This document shows, in pieces, positions 36,717 through 46,810 of a stretch of 64,000 nt of DNA (its first letter is position 1; every line of letters starts with the position of its first letter). Under the pieces are notes generated by a model that was not told the origin of the DNA, searched no databases, and worked only from the letters and a program-made list of their open reading frames with translations. Source of the DNA: Edaphobacter lichenicola (GTDB taxonomy: Bacteria; Acidobacteriota; Terriglobia; Terriglobales; Acidobacteriaceae); contig NZ_JACHDY010000001.1 in assembly GCF_014201315.1 (NCBI RefSeq), forward strand, positions 1-64,000, written 5' to 3'. The position numbers were made by a program, and so were the translations under genes.

Positions 36717-37685
36717 TCAGAGTTCGAGGCGAGAGTCGTCAATCGCAAGGCGAACGTTGCCATCCGACTTGGTGAGGCGCCGGACAGCCTCCATCTTGTC
36801 GACGTTAGCCTTCAGCATAACGACGGCGATCGGAATCGACTTGCCTGCGGACTTGATGGTGCGAATCGCAGTATCGCGATCGATATCGCACACCTTCATC
36901 AGCACGCGAATGCCGCGTTCTACCAGCTTCGCATTCTTCATGTGCACATTGACCATGAGGTTGTCGTAGACGTAGCCGAGCCGCGTCATAGCCCCAGTGG
37001 TGATCATGTTCAGCACCATCTTCTGCGCTGACGCAGACTTCATGCGGGTTGAACCCGAGATAACCTCAGGGCCAACTTCAGTGATGACCGTGGTATCTGC
37101 GACATCGGAGAGCGGGGTATTGAGGTTGCAGGTAATCGCGGCGGTCTTTGCTCCGCGGGCCCGCGCATACTCCACGGCGCCGACGACGTAAGGCGTGCGA
37201 CCGCTCGCGGAGACTCCGATGACAATGTCTTTCCGGGTAGGACGGCGTCGGGCGATGTCGCGCTGGCCGATCTCCGGTGAATCCTCATTCACGTCGGAGG
37301 CAGAGGCGAGAGCTTTGGGGCCGCCAGCCATTATGTACTGGACTTGCGAAGGAGCGGTGGAGTACGTTGGTGGGCATTCCGAGGCGTCGAGAGAGGCGAT
37401 GCGGCCGCTGGAGCCGGCTCCGACGTAGATCAGGCGGCCACCATCGCGCAGGGAGCGAGCGACAGTATCGATGACGATGGCGATCTCAGGCAGCGCCTTT
37501 TTGACTGCGGCTGCGATCTTGGCGTCTTCGTGATTGATGATGCGGGCGATCTCGAGAGCGGACTTGGTGTCGAGTCCCTCTGAGGCGGCGTTAGCGGTCT
37601 CCGTGGTGAGATCGTTGTAGTCTGCTGCGCCACGGTTGACGGGTTTTGGTGTCGGGGCCTGCTCAAGCATGGTAAGGGTTGCCAT
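36717..37685 (-). CDS. murQ: N-acetylmuramic acid 6-phosphate etherase
   Basis: This 322-residue SIS-domain enzyme shows YVGAGSSGRIASLDASECPPTY (two phrases around residue 90-110), IGVSASGRTPYV and the C-terminal helical part. It cleaves the lactyl ether of MurNAc 6-phosphate to GlcNAc 6-phosphate plus lactate during peptidoglycan recycling, in the cytoplasm. ATG 37685 is preceded by AGGAC; an upstream extension of 19 residues is not conserved. Together with murA and the sortase operon it gives this part of the window a cell-envelope theme. Confidence 0.94.
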   Translation of the reverse strand: MATLTMLEQAPTPKPVNRGAADYNDLTTETANAASEGLDTKSALEIARIINHEDAKIAAAVKKALPEIAIVIDTVARSLRDGGRLIYVGAGSSGRIASLDASECPPTYSTAPSQVQYIMAGGPKALASASDVNEDSPEIGQRDIARRRPTRKDIVIGVSASGRTPYVVGAVEYARARGAKTAAITCNLNTPLSDVADTTVITEVGPEVISGSTRMKSASAQKMVLNMITTGAMTRLGYVYDNLMVNVHMKNAKLVERGIRVLMKVCDIDRDTAIRTIKSAGKSIPIAVVMLKANVDKMEAVRRLTKSDGNVRLAIDDSRLEL

Positions 37686-38047
37686 AAGTGTCCTACTGTT
37701 CTGCTGGGGCAATTCTAGTCCTAACCCTCTCGAATGCGTCAAGAAAGGTTTGCCCTATGCGAGTTATCATAAAGGGTCGGGGTTTACGACAGATGATGAT
37801 TGGGATGGCGAACTAAGTCGACCTGTGATAAGCAGAGAGTTCTGATTCGAACGAGGAGTTCTCATAAAGGTATGAGGCTGAGCTGAACCTAAAGCCTCTG
37901 CTGACTGGAGCCCTCCACGGACTGGAGTCTCCGCTCAACAGTAAGATGCATCTCAGCTCAATTGGTTACCCAGGCTAGACGACGCTCGCGGGACCATTTG
38001 CCGGCAAACAGCCTGATGATTGCAACTCTTAGAATTGGTGCGTCTAA
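37686..38047. other. 362-bp gap between murQ and lepB
   Basis: This divergent intergenic region must hold promoters for both neighbours. It contains only a 19-codon frame without a ribosome site and some imperfect CTGAGCTGA-type repeats near 37873 and 37950. I see no RNA gene or mobile element. Confidence 0.5.
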
Positions 38048-38647
38048 ATGTTAGAGGATTCGGAAGATCGCGTGGAGACCGGGAAGGTTCAGTCGGAACC
38101 AGAGAATCGACAGCAGATGGAGCCGACAGGACAGCGGAAGGGAGTCATGCACTCCTGGTTGCGCGACCTGGTGATCTCCGTAGCGGTATCGGCGTTCATC
38201 ATCATCTTTCTCTATCAGCCGGTTCGAGTGGAAGGGACCAGCATGCTGCCTATGCTGGAGGATCAGGACAGGCTGTTCATCAACAAGATGGCGTACCGGG
38301 TTGGGGAGATTCAACGCGGCGACGTGGTGGTATTTCTCTATCCGCATGATCACGAAAAGAGCTATATCAAGCGGGTGATCGCGCTGCCGGGAGATACCCT
38401 GCGGATCGATCATGGGCAGGTGATCGTTAACGGAAGGCGCATCTCGGAGAGCTACGTGCCGAGGCGGTTTGCCGATGACAGATCGCAACCGGAGATGACT
38501 GTGCCGGGAAATGAATACTTTGTGATGGGGGATCATCGATCGATCTCAAGCGACAGCCGCGACTTCGGACCGGTCGACCGGGATCTGATCTATGGCAAGG
38601 CGGCTTTTGTCTACTGGCCGATGGATCAGGCCGGGGTCGTCCGCTAG
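38048..38647 (+). CDS. lepB: Signal peptidase I
   Basis: This 199-residue membrane protease has one N-terminal membrane segment (about 41-56) and the Ser/Lys dyad of the S26 family: Ser65 in VEGTSMLPML and Lys108 in SYIKRVIALPGD. Box E is GDHRSISSDSR. It removes signal peptides from exported proteins on the outer face of the cytoplasmic membrane. It is short, like Gram-positive-type enzymes, rather than the two-helix form of E. coli. The hydrophilic N-terminal 33 residues are variable, so ATG 38048 is only the most likely start. It is convergent with tpiA. Confidence 0.93.
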   Translation: MLEDSEDRVETGKVQSEPENRQQMEPTGQRKGVMHSWLRDLVISVAVSAFIIIFLYQPVRVEGTSMLPMLEDQDRLFINKMAYRVGEIQRGDVVVFLYPHDHEKSYIKRVIALPGDTLRIDHGQVIVNGRRISESYVPRRFADDRSQPEMTVPGNEYFVMGDHRSISSDSRDFGPVDRDLIYGKAAFVYWPMDQAGVVR

Positions 38648-38699
38648 GCACAGAGCAAATAGGCCAACGGGAACAGCGCATTTTTTTATTGCCGAATCT

Positions 38700-39461
38700 T
38701 CAGGCCGCAGTGGCGTTGCGGATGATCTCGACGAACGATTTGGCCTGCAGGCTCGCCCCGCCCACCAGCGCACCGTCGATCTCGGGCTGGGACATCAGGC
38801 TGGCGACGTTGTCTGGCTTGACCGAACCGCCGTACAGAATGCGCATGCCGCTGGCGCAGGAAACGCCCAGGTGGGCCGCAACCTCGCGGCGAATGATGGC
38901 ATGAGCTTCATTGGCCTGCTCCGGGGTCGCAACGCTGCCGGTCCCGATAGCCCAGACGGGCTCGTAGGCGATCACGACGTTCCCGCAAGAGGCTCCCTTG
39001 ATGCCGTTGAGCGCGCAGGCGATCTGCCAGCGGAGAACGGCTTCGGTCAGGCCGGACTGGCGCTTGTCGAGCGTCTCGCCGACGCAGACAACGGGGATCA
39101 GGTCGTGATCGAGGGCGGCCTTGAGCTTCAGATTGACCATGTCATCGGTCTCGTGGGCGTAGATGCGGCGCTCCGAGTGGCCCAGCAACACGCGTGTGCA
39201 GTCGATGCTTTCGAGCATGGTTGGAGATGTCTGACCGGTGTACGGTCCTTCGTTCAGCCAGTGCATCGTCTGGGCGCCGGCGGTGACGTTCGTCCCCTTG
39301 GTCGCCTCGATGACGTAGCCAAGCGAAGACATGGTGGGGAAGATCGCGATCTCGCTGGCGGTGTGGTCCTTCACCAGGGGAAGAAACTCGCTGAGGAAGG
39401 CTAAGGACTCTTTTGGCGTCTTGTACATCTTCCAGTTGGCGGCGATCAGTGGCTTGCGCAT
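38700..39461 (-). CDS. tpiA: Triosephosphate isomerase
   Basis: This 253-residue TIM-barrel enzyme interconverts dihydroxyacetone phosphate and glyceraldehyde 3-phosphate. The catalytic residues are visible: Lys in AANWKMYK (about residue 12), His in LLGHSERR (about 97) and Glu in AYEPVWAIGTG (about 169). The phosphate loop GGSVKPDN is also present. It is the last of three lower-glycolysis genes on this strand (gapA, pgk, tpiA), interrupted by other small genes. The length is normal. Confidence 0.96.
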   Translation of the reverse strand: MRKPLIAANWKMYKTPKESLAFLSEFLPLVKDHTASEIAIFPTMSSLGYVIEATKGTNVTAGAQTMHWLNEGPYTGQTSPTMLESIDCTRVLLGHSERRIYAHETDDMVNLKLKAALDHDLIPVVCVGETLDKRQSGLTEAVLRWQIACALNGIKGASCGNVVIAYEPVWAIGTGSVATPEQANEAHAIIRREVAAHLGVSCASGMRILYGGSVKPDNVASLMSQPEIDGALVGGASLQAKSFVEIIRNATAA

Positions 39462-39568
39462 GTGCGAATCAGTATTCCATTTTCAAGTCGTTGAGGGAAG
39501 GGAAGAAAGAAAAACGGTTCCATCGATCGATAGACAGAGAAAGGATGACCCTTGGTCGTGCACAGGTC

Positions 39569-40219
39569 TTAACTTTCCCCAGCTCTGCGGGTCAATTCGA
39601 TATCTGTATCTGTGTTAAACCAAAGAGTGGCTTCCTTGCCGTCTTCTCCTGCTACCGTCATCAAGTCAAATGAGTGCGCTCCGCTCTTGACCAACGACTG
39701 AGACTTCGGTCTCAGTCCTAGAAGGCGGATGACAAAGTATTCTTCGGAGGTACTTACCGTAAACCAAGCCGTGTCGGCAGTCTTGCCATCCCCGGAACGC
39801 AGTATGGATTGCAGGATTTGATCGACGATGAGTTTTTCCCTCGCAGTCTCCTCTTGTTTTCCAAGATGCTTCAGCGAAACCATAGCAAGAAAGTGTCCAT
39901 CCCCATTTGCGAGGTTGTGCTGAATGATCTCCAGTCCTTTGTGGAGCGCGCCCTCATAATCCCCCGCATTGAATGCGGCCACGCCTGCTGTGTTCGCTTG
40001 ATGCCAATCGAATTCGCCGTCGACATCCGCAACGACTGCATCCAACCGTATGTCTCGCCAATCGATGTTGATGTCGCCACCCTGCACTCGAGCCTTCAGT
40101 GCGTCATATTTCGCTTGAGCAACCTTGGCGCTGTCGAGGCCAAATGCGGCAGAGACGAAGACACAACCAAGCAAATAGAAAGTAAAACGAGACAATTTGT
40201 GGTGGCGACGTCTCATCAT
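39569..40219 (-). CDS. Exported protein, DUF4919-like
   Basis: This 216-residue protein has a signal peptide or N-terminal anchor (about 10-27) and a mature helical part containing FNAGDYEGALHKGLEIIQHN and GDGHFLAMVSLKHLGKQEE. A C-terminal strand-rich end includes EYFVIRLLGLRPKSQSLV. The architecture, with a tetratricopeptide-like helical middle and a VIRLLGL block, recalls the DUF4919 family of secreted proteins of unknown function; I offer this only as a tentative match. The gene lies 14 nt after pgk and 107 bp before tpiA, so it is probably transcribed with the glycolytic genes. Confidence 0.6.
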   Translation of the reverse strand: MMRRRHHKLSRFTFYLLGCVFVSAAFGLDSAKVAQAKYDALKARVQGGDINIDWRDIRLDAVVADVDGEFDWHQANTAGVAAFNAGDYEGALHKGLEIIQHNLANGDGHFLAMVSLKHLGKQEETAREKLIVDQILQSILRSGDGKTADTAWFTVSTSEEYFVIRLLGLRPKSQSLVKSGAHSFDLMTVAGEDGKEATLWFNTDTDIELTRRAGES

Positions 40220-40233
40220 TGTGAACTCCGGTC

Positions 40234-41454
40234 TTACTTAAATCTCTGGTTCTCCGTCAGCGCGGCGACGCCTGGTAACGTCTTGCCTTCGAGGAATTCG
40301 AGGCTGGCCCCACCACCGGTAGAGATGTGAGTGATGCGGTTGGCGAAGCCGGACTGTTGGATGGCAGCGACAGAGTCTCCGCCACCGACGATGGTAGTGG
40401 CGTCATGATTGCGCGCAACGGCTGCGGCGATCTCGTTGGTGCCGCGAGCGAAGGCGGGCATCTCGAAGACTCCCATCGGGCCGTTCCAGATGATGGTGCG
40501 CGCCTCGGCGATCTCCTCTTCGAAGAGTGCAATGGATTTCGAGCCGATGTCGAGCGCCATCAGATCTTGCGGGAAGGGACCAGCGCCAGAAAACACCTGA
40601 GTTTTAGCGTTCGGTGCGAACTTATCGGCGAGAACGTGGTCGATCGGCAAAAGGAAGCGAACGCCCTTAGCCTTCGCCTTTTCAAGCGCGGCTTTGGCAA
40701 CGTCGATCTTGTCGGGTTCGACGAGAGACATGCCAGTGCTCTGTCCCTGCGCGTTGAGGAAGGTGTAGGCCATTCCGCCGCCGATGATAATGGCGTCGGC
40801 TTTTTCCAGCAGGTTGTCGATCACCTGGATCTTGTCCGACACCTTCGCTCCGCCGATGATTGCGACGAACGGTTTGTCCGGTTCCGTAAGGGCTTTTCCT
40901 AGGTAGGTCAGCTCCTTTTCCATCAGCAGACCGGCCGCCGATTGTTTCACGAAGTGAGTGACGCCTTCCGTGGAGGCGTGGGCGCGGTGGGCGCTGCCAA
41001 ATGCGTCATTGACGTAGATGTCGCAGAGCGAGGCGAGCTTTTGCGCGAAGACGGGATCGTTGGCCTCTTCCTCCGCATGGAAGCGGAGGTTCTCAAGCAG
41101 TAATGGCTGGCCGGATTCGAGATTGAGAGCCATCTCGCTGGCGACGATGCCGATACAGTCAGGCGAGAAGGCTACGTTTTCGTCATCGCCCAGAATGTGG
41201 TCGAGCCGGGTGCGGAGATGATCGACAAGCGGGCGCAGGCTCATGGAGGCGACCGGCTTGCCCTTGGGGCGGCCAAGATGCGAACAGAGGATGACCTTGG
41301 CCTTGTGGCGCAGAGCGTACTCGATGGTTGGAAGGGTCTCGCGAATACGAGTGTCGTCGGTGATGATGCCGTCTTTGAGCGGCACGTTAAAGTCGACGCG
41401 GATGAGGACGCGCTTGTCGGTGAGGTCGAGGTCGCGGATCGATAGCTTGGCCAT
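40234..41454 (-). CDS. pgk: Phosphoglycerate kinase
   Basis: This 406-residue two-domain kinase shows [11 protein letters not shown] near the N-terminus, SHLGRPKG, the hinge block with [14 protein letters not shown], and the C-terminal nucleotide loop GGGDSVAA with [14 protein letters not shown]. It makes ATP from 1,3-bisphosphoglycerate in glycolysis. ATG 41454 is the start; the frame continues upstream through the next gene but that is not conserved. Only one base separates the stop of the membrane protein gene upstream (41456) from this ATG, so translation is coupled. Confidence 0.96.
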   Translation of the reverse strand: MAKLSIRDLDLTDKRVLIRVDFNVPLKDGIITDDTRIRETLPTIEYALRHKAKVILCSHLGRPKGKPVASMSLRPLVDHLRTRLDHILGDDENVAFSPDCIGIVASEMALNLESGQPLLLENLRFHAEEEANDPVFAQKLASLCDIYVNDAFGSAHRAHASTEGVTHFVKQSAAGLLMEKELTYLGKALTEPDKPFVAIIGGAKVSDKIQVIDNLLEKADAIIIGGGMAYTFLNAQGQSTGMSLVEPDKIDVAKAALEKAKAKGVRFLLPIDHVLADKFAPNAKTQVFSGAGPFPQDLMALDIGSKSIALFEEEIAEARTIIWNGPMGVFEMPAFARGTNEIAAAVARNHDATTIVGGGDSVAAIQQSGFANRITHISTGGGASLEFLEGKTLPGVAALTENQRFK

Positions 41455-41455
41455 G

Positions 41456-41950
41456 TCAGTTAGAGGATACCCGAGATGATGGCGCGAAGCGTCGATTGGC
41501 CAAAGATATGGGTAATCCGACCAGAAAGACCATCGCGGCGATGCTGTTGAGGAGAACCGCCGGAGCCGGATTCGGATTATTCCTGGGATAAAGGTTCGTA
41601 TGCGGAAGCACAAGGTAGTACATGACCGCGTAGATGAACGCTCCATACAGCAGTCCGGCTGCGATTGCGTGGTCGGCAAGAAACGGCACGGCACGCGCTG
41701 CGAGGACGAAGAGCGTCGCCCAGACCAGTGCAATGAAGAGATGCGCAGCCAAGCCGAGAAGCACGCTGGGGATGCCGTCAGAGTACGCGGCGCGGCCAAG
41801 GATGCCGCTCGCGATGGACTGCGGGATCTGCCTGGGAGGTATTCCGCGCAGGCCATAGAAGATGATCGGATCGACCATGTCCAACAGCGCGGCTACCATT
41901 GCGCCGACCAGGATGGCCTTCGGGACGGAGCGGTTTGGGTCGCTTGGCAT
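41456..41950 (-). CDS. Small membrane protein of unknown function
   Basis: This 164-residue protein has about four membrane helices (for example [45 protein letters not shown] and [17 protein letters not shown]). A conserved-looking loop, [13 protein letters not shown], lies before the last helix. It resembles the DUF1440-type membrane proteins loosely, and I cannot assign a function. It is translated just before pgk (TGA-C-ATG junction) and just after the RidA-like gene, all one operon. Confidence 0.7.
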   Translation of the reverse strand: MPSDPNRSVPKAILVGAMVAALLDMVDPIIFYGLRGIPPRQIPQSIASGILGRAAYSDGIPSVLLGLAAHLFIALVWATLFVLAARAVPFLADHAIAAGLLYGAFIYAVMYYLVLPHTNLYPRNNPNPAPAVLLNSIAAMVFLVGLPISLANRRFAPSSRVSSN

Positions 41951-41976
41951 GGGGAATTCTAAAACATCCCGAACGG

Positions 41977-42351
41977 CTATTCGGGGATCAAGGCGTCGGC
42001 TTCGATCTCGATGCGCCACTTCGGGTTGAGCAGGGCGGCGACGACCACCATAGTGGCGGCGGGACGAATATGTCCGAAGAACTGGCCGTGAGCGCGCCCG
42101 ACAATCTCCCAGTCTTCCGCGTGGGTGAGGTACATGCGGGTGCGGTAGACGTGCTCCATAGAACTGCCTGCGTCTTTGAGAGCTATGTTGATGAGGTACA
42201 GACATCGGCGGGTCTGCTCCGATACGCCCGAGTCGTCTGAGTCTACAGGACCCGTTCCGGAGACGTGAACGTGGTTGTCGATGCGGACAGCCCGTGAGAA
42301 GCCGATGATCGGCTCGAAGGGTGAGGTGCCGGGAATATTTTTTCGTGTCAT
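41977..42351 (-). CDS. RidA/YjgF-family protein
   Basis: This 124-residue protein of the YjgF/YER057c/UK114 family shows IDNHVHVSGTGPVDSD, DAGSSMEHVYRTRMYLTH and a C-terminal ALLNPKWRIEIEADA. Canonical RidA removes reactive enamine/imine intermediates of PLP enzymes and needs a conserved Arg (about position 105 in E. coli). Here the equivalent place reads NPKWRIEIE, so the Arg appears present. Many subfamilies have other roles. It heads the operon with the membrane protein and pgk; its start is flanked by the GTGGT repeat element. Confidence 0.85.
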   Translation of the reverse strand: MTRKNIPGTSPFEPIIGFSRAVRIDNHVHVSGTGPVDSDDSGVSEQTRRCLYLINIALKDAGSSMEHVYRTRMYLTHAEDWEIVGRAHGQFFGHIRPAATMVVVAALLNPKWRIEIEADALIPE

Positions 42352-42360
42352 TTTTTTATT

Positions 42361-42521
42361 GTGTGGTGGATGCTCGGTTTTGTTGGGGGTTTCGGCGAAA
42401 AGGCGTGTTTTTAGTGTGGTGTTTTGTGGTCGGGATGTGGTGATTTGTGTGGCTGATGTGGTGTTTTGGCAGTCGCTTTTTCGGGTGCTAACAATACGCC
42501 ATCTTTTTCAACTTTTTTTGT
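42361..42521. repeat. GTGGT-rich repeat element, copy B
   Basis: It has the same organisation as 7535-7695: five or more TGTGGT/ATGTGGT units separated by T-rich runs, ending in AATACGCCATC-TTTTTCAACTTT (from 42494) and a T run. It fills the gap between the RidA-like and PPOX genes. It is noncoding as far as I can see. Confidence 0.65.
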
Positions 42522-42635
42522 CAGGAGTGTTCTTTCGAAGCTACGCTGCGTCTTTGGCCCCAGTATTCCGCGAACAAGTATATTGTGTGCGATCGTACAT
42601 CGGTTCCTCATCGTAGAGAAAGATCAAGCAACGCT

Positions 42636-43280
42636 TCAGGCTCGTTCGATCTTCGATCGGGCACGAAGCTCCTCGCGCAGCCTGGCGTTCTCTGCATCGA
42701 GCTTCGCGAGCCTCTCAGTGAGAGGCGCAATCACCTCCTGAATCTCCTCCGCAGTATAGCGAGGAGTGATGTGTTGCGGGCAGTTCCAGTCGAAGGCTTC
42801 GACGTGGATGAGGATGACCCTTTCGACGACCGACGACTTGTCCTCAGGCCGGAAGGATTCGATCAACGCCGGGGCTTGCGAATCATGTTCATGAACCTCG
42901 ACGCGGCCAAGAACTTTGAGGCGCGTCTGGTTGGGATAGTCCATGAAGAAAAGAGCGACCCGCGCGTCGTGATCGAAGTTTCCCAGGCTGATGTACTGCT
43001 TATTCCCGCGCAGGTCCGCGAAGCCGAGAAGGCCGGGCTCGATGACACGGACGAAGCCTTTCGGGCCGCCGCGGTGCTGTACGTAAGGCCAGCCTGTCTC
43101 GCCGACCGAAGCCATGTAGAAGCTGTCCCGCAGCGCAATGAAGGCCTGCTCGTCAGGGCCAAGAGCGCTTCCAGACGGCGATTGTTCCGCCATGCGCTCA
43201 TACTGGCGCCGGCTGCCACGCTCCTGCTGGTGTTGTTTGACGAGTGGGGTGAATACCAGTTCCTGAAAGCGACGACCCAT
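42636..43280 (-). CDS. Pyridoxamine 5'-phosphate oxidase-like flavin-binding protein
   Basis: This 214-residue protein has an FMN-binding split-barrel fold. SFYMASVGETGWPYVQHRGG, GNKQYISLGNFDHDARVALFF (two phrases) and an adjacent RLKVLGRVEVHE are typical of the PPOX-class group beside MOSC or general stress proteins. The C-terminal 40 residues (EVIAPLTERLAKLDAENARL) form a coiled coil, probably for oligomerisation. The family includes flavin reductases and heme-utilisation proteins; no substrate is evident. Upstream on the same strand lies gapA, 122 bp away. Confidence 0.85.
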   Translation of the reverse strand: MGRRFQELVFTPLVKQHQQERGSRRQYERMAEQSPSGSALGPDEQAFIALRDSFYMASVGETGWPYVQHRGGPKGFVRVIEPGLLGFADLRGNKQYISLGNFDHDARVALFFMDYPNQTRLKVLGRVEVHEHDSQAPALIESFRPEDKSSVVERVILIHVEAFDWNCPQHITPRYTAEEIQEVIAPLTERLAKLDAENARLREELRARSKIERA

Positions 43281-43402
43281 AGCGCGCTCGATCCGGACAG
43301 GTGGACTCGCTGCCTGAGCTATTGATTCACAGCTGGCTTGATAGGATGCAGAAGGAACCCTGGCAGGGACGGAGGACGAACCTGCCAGGGCTCAGGAGAA
43401 GA

Positions 43403-44413
<1,011 letters not shown>

Positions 44414-44579
44414 GATTTTCGGTTGCTCCTGTCGTATTTACTGCGTTATAGGTCCGTGTGACCATTGTAGAACGCGACGAACGGCTCTGCACGCCATCAA
44501 GCAGGATGCTATCACCGGCGCGAAGGCGGTGCGAACTACGGCGCCAGCTTGGTAGTGGGTCACTCTGATGTCCACAGGC

Positions 44580-44671
44580 GCGAACGGAGGGACTTGAACC
44601 CCCACGAGCTAGAGTTGCAACCGGCGTCGGCTTTTGACCGTCGCTGCGTCTGCCAATTTCGCCACGTTCGC
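44580..44671 (-). tRNA. Class II tRNA-like gene (Leu-type body, irregular anticodon arm)
   Basis: The minus strand gives an acceptor stem GCGAACG/CGTTCGC, a leucine-type D-arm (GCGAAATTGGCAGACGC), a long variable region and a perfect T-arm (GGGGG-TTCAAGT-CCCTC). By position the anticodon would be CAA (Leu). However, the arm folds as a 7-bp stem GCGACGG/CCGACGC with one A-A mismatch and loop TCAAAAG, which lacks U33 before a Leu anticodon. The discriminator is G, not the A expected for Leu, and CCA is not encoded. Flanking GGC/GCC could extend the acceptor stem to 10 bp. It is either a decayed tRNA-Leu or a noncanonical tRNA; I favour neither strongly. Confidence 0.6.
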
Positions 44672-44780
44672 GCCCGTAAGGATTATAGCCAGCCGATTTT
44701 CAAACTGACCCACTACCCGCAGCTTTCCTCACGGCCCACCCGAGAGAGATCGCGCGACGAATGCCCGCTAACCACACCTT

Positions 44781-45014
44781 TTAGAACTTGAAAAACTTCT
44801 CGCGAAGGGCGTCTTCGTAGTTCTTCTTGGCCTCTTTCGCCTTCTCGCGGGCATCTTCCTCACGGAAATCCGCAGCCTCCCAGGCATCGATCTCTGCTTC
44901 GGAGTGATTGACTGAGGCGAGTGCCTCTTCCTCACGGATGGCGGTGACCCATTGATCGACAGCTTCCTTATATGCGGCCTGCATCTGGTTCAGATCAGCG
45001 ACTTCGACGGCCAT
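44781..45014 (-). CDS. Small acidic coiled-coil protein
   Basis: This 77-residue protein is rich in Ala, Glu and Lys and predicted entirely helical, with heptad-like spacing (DLNQMQAAYKEAVDQW, then REEDAREKAKEAKKNYEDAL). It ends in KFFKF. It has no Cys, signal or membrane segment. AGAGG precedes ATG 45014. I do not recognise a family; its codon use and clean ends suggest a real gene. It is divergent from the ATPase gene at 45188. Confidence 0.6.
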   Translation of the reverse strand: MAVEVADLNQMQAAYKEAVDQWVTAIREEEALASVNHSEAEIDAWEAADFREEDAREKAKEAKKNYEDALREKFFKF

Positions 45015-45187
45015 GGTCCACCTCTTTTACCAGCGACACTACTGCAGATGTGTGAAAAGACGATGTAAGCCGCTGAGAAAAAGAGAGATGAGGAGGTGCG
45101 AATTCGGATCGGCGAAGTGGCCGCAGGAGTATCGCATGAGGTGCGACGGATTTGCGGGAGTCTTCCGCGCTGTGTTACAAGCGTCGT

Positions 45188-46027
45188 ATGCGCGAATTGC
45201 GCGAATGGATAAGCGAAAAGATGAGACGACGTCCTAGACGTGGACCGAACGATTCCGAGTCCACGGGGAAAAGTGGGCAGGAGTTGCCCTCGAACCAGCC
45301 AGCTCCCCTGAGACCAACCTACCCGGAGGCCGCGCCGGCACGCGCCGCAGAGCCCGCGCCGGTCAAGACCGAACAGCTTATTGAACCAACCATCGTCGCC
45401 GCGACTGAGCCAGTGGCGGAGCATTCCGCGCCCACTGAGCCCCATGAGCCGAAGATGGTGATGGAGACTCAGCCCGAGTCGCTCGGAACTCCACCCGCAG
45501 AGCTGACGGCGACCAAGTCGCCAAAGGGCTACGTCGTGCTTGCGATCGGTCTTCCCGGTTCAGGTAAAACGACCTGGTACAAACGTCGTGGCGTAACCCC
45601 GCTGTCGAGCGACCTCCTGCGTACCCTCCTCTTCGACGACATCACGGAACAGCGCTATCAGGGCCTCGTCTTTTCGACGCTGCGAAGCCTGCTGCGCGCC
45701 CGTCTGATCGCCAAGATGCCATGGAACTACGTGGACGCGACGAACCTCTCGCCTCACGAGCGCAGGCAGTGGATCAAGATGGCCAAGAGCTTCGGCTACG
45801 AGGTGCAGGCGGTGTTCTTCGACGTTCCGTTGGCAGTCTGCATGGAGCGCAACTCGAAGCGCGATCGCCAGGTGACCGACGAGGTGATGCAGAAGATGGC
45901 CGAGCGCCTGAAGCCGCCCACCTTCAAGGAAGGCTTCGAGAAGATCACGGTGGTGCGCGTAAAGGGCCAACCCGGCGCGGCAGGAGAGCCGGCAGCTGCA
46001 GATATTGTCCCTGAGACCGCGGAATAA
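45188..46027 (+). CDS. P-loop kinase-like ATPase (AAA/polynucleotide-kinase type)
   Basis: The 279-residue product has a basic N-terminus and a low-complexity Pro/Ala/Glu region to about residue 115. A P-loop kinase domain follows: Walker A AIGLPGSGKTTWY, then TPLSSDLLR, FDDITEQRYQ, NYVDATNLSPHERR and a Cys-Met-Glu-Arg-Asn helix with KRDRQVTDEVM. The SSD-LR and DATN signatures match the AAA_33/polynucleotide kinase group, which phosphorylates RNA ends or small alcohols. Start choice is loose: ATG 45188 or 45152. A 33-bp gap separates it from the ABC transporter operon, so it may be its first gene. Confidence 0.78.
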   Translation: MRELREWISEKMRRRPRRGPNDSESTGKSGQELPSNQPAPLRPTYPEAAPARAAEPAPVKTEQLIEPTIVAATEPVAEHSAPTEPHEPKMVMETQPESLGTPPAELTATKSPKGYVVLAIGLPGSGKTTWYKRRGVTPLSSDLLRTLLFDDITEQRYQGLVFSTLRSLLRARLIAKMPWNYVDATNLSPHERRQWIKMAKSFGYEVQAVFFDVPLAVCMERNSKRDRQVTDEVMQKMAERLKPPTFKEGFEKITVVRVKGQPGAAGEPAAADIVPETAE

Positions 46028-46060
46028 ACTCGGAGTTCGCCACAGGTTAGAGTAAGAGAC

Positions 46061-46810
46061 ATGCCCACGGTTGGCGTTGAGTTCGCGAAGGTGAGCTATA
46101 CGCTGGCAGGTGGGCGTGTTTTATTGCGTGACATCTCTCTGCAGCTTGAGGCAGGAACCACAACAGCTCTGCTGGGACGGAGCGGGTCCGGCAAGACCAC
46201 ACTGCTGCGCATGGTGAACAATCTGGTGACGCCCAGCACAGGTGAGGTGCTCGTCGCAGGCCAACAAACACGAGATGCCGACACCATAGCGCTCAGACGC
46301 AGCATTGGCTACGTCATTCAGGAGACCGGCTTGTTTCCCCACATGACCGTGGAGCGAAACGCCGGAATGACGCTTGAGCTTGCGGGACGCTCAAAGGACG
46401 AGATAGCGACTCGCGTTCGCGACGTGATGTCGCTGGTCGGACTCGAGTACGAAGAGTTTCGCAGACGGTACCCCTGGCAACTCTCAGGCGGCCAGCGCCA
46501 GCGCGTCGGGCTCGCACGCGCACTCGCAACCGACCCAACCGTGCTGTTGATGGATGAGCCCCTTGGCGCCCTCGATCCTCTGACCCGCGCCGAGATGCAG
46601 ACCATGTTGCGCGACCTGCTGAAGAAGGTAGGGAAGACTGTCCTACTCGTGACTCATGACCTGGACGAGGCCCTCTACCTGGCCCGGCGCGTCGTGTTTC
46701 TCTCCGAAGGGGCGGTGGTGGCAGATCTCGCGGCGGAAGAAGTTTTGCAATCCGAAAACCCTCATGTAAAAGATTATGTTCAAGCCGTACATCGAACGGT
46801 GCAAGCATGA
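46061..46810 (+). CDS. ABC transporter ATPase, osmoprotectant/glycine-betaine type
   Basis: This 249-residue ATPase shows Walker A GRSGSGKTTLLRM (about 38-50), Q-loop YVIQETGLFPHMTV, signature LSGGQRQRVGLARAL, Walker B VLLMDEPLGALDP and the switch His in VTHDLDEAL. QETGLFPH and GALDPLTR are characteristic of OpuCA/ProV-like quaternary-amine importers. There are no C-terminal CBS domains, unlike OpuCA. Its stop overlaps the permease start by 4 nt (ATGA). It powers import together with the permease at 46807 and the binding lipoprotein at 47983. Confidence 0.9.
   Translation: MPTVGVEFAKVSYTLAGGRVLLRDISLQLEAGTTTALLGRSGSGKTTLLRMVNNLVTPSTGEVLVAGQQTRDADTIALRRSIGYVIQETGLFPHMTVERNAGMTLELAGRSKDEIATRVRDVMSLVGLEYEEFRRRYPWQLSGGQRQRVGLARALATDPTVLLMDEPLGALDPLTRAEMQTMLRDLLKKVGKTVLLVTHDLDEALYLARRVVFLSEGAVVADLAAEEVLQSENPHVKDYVQAVHRTVQA

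Noticed and set aside
44580-44671. Interpretation as tRNA-Sec
   Set aside because: The D-stem is short as in Leu, the loop does not present UCA, and the discriminator and acceptor length do not fit selC; no selenocysteine genes are seen.
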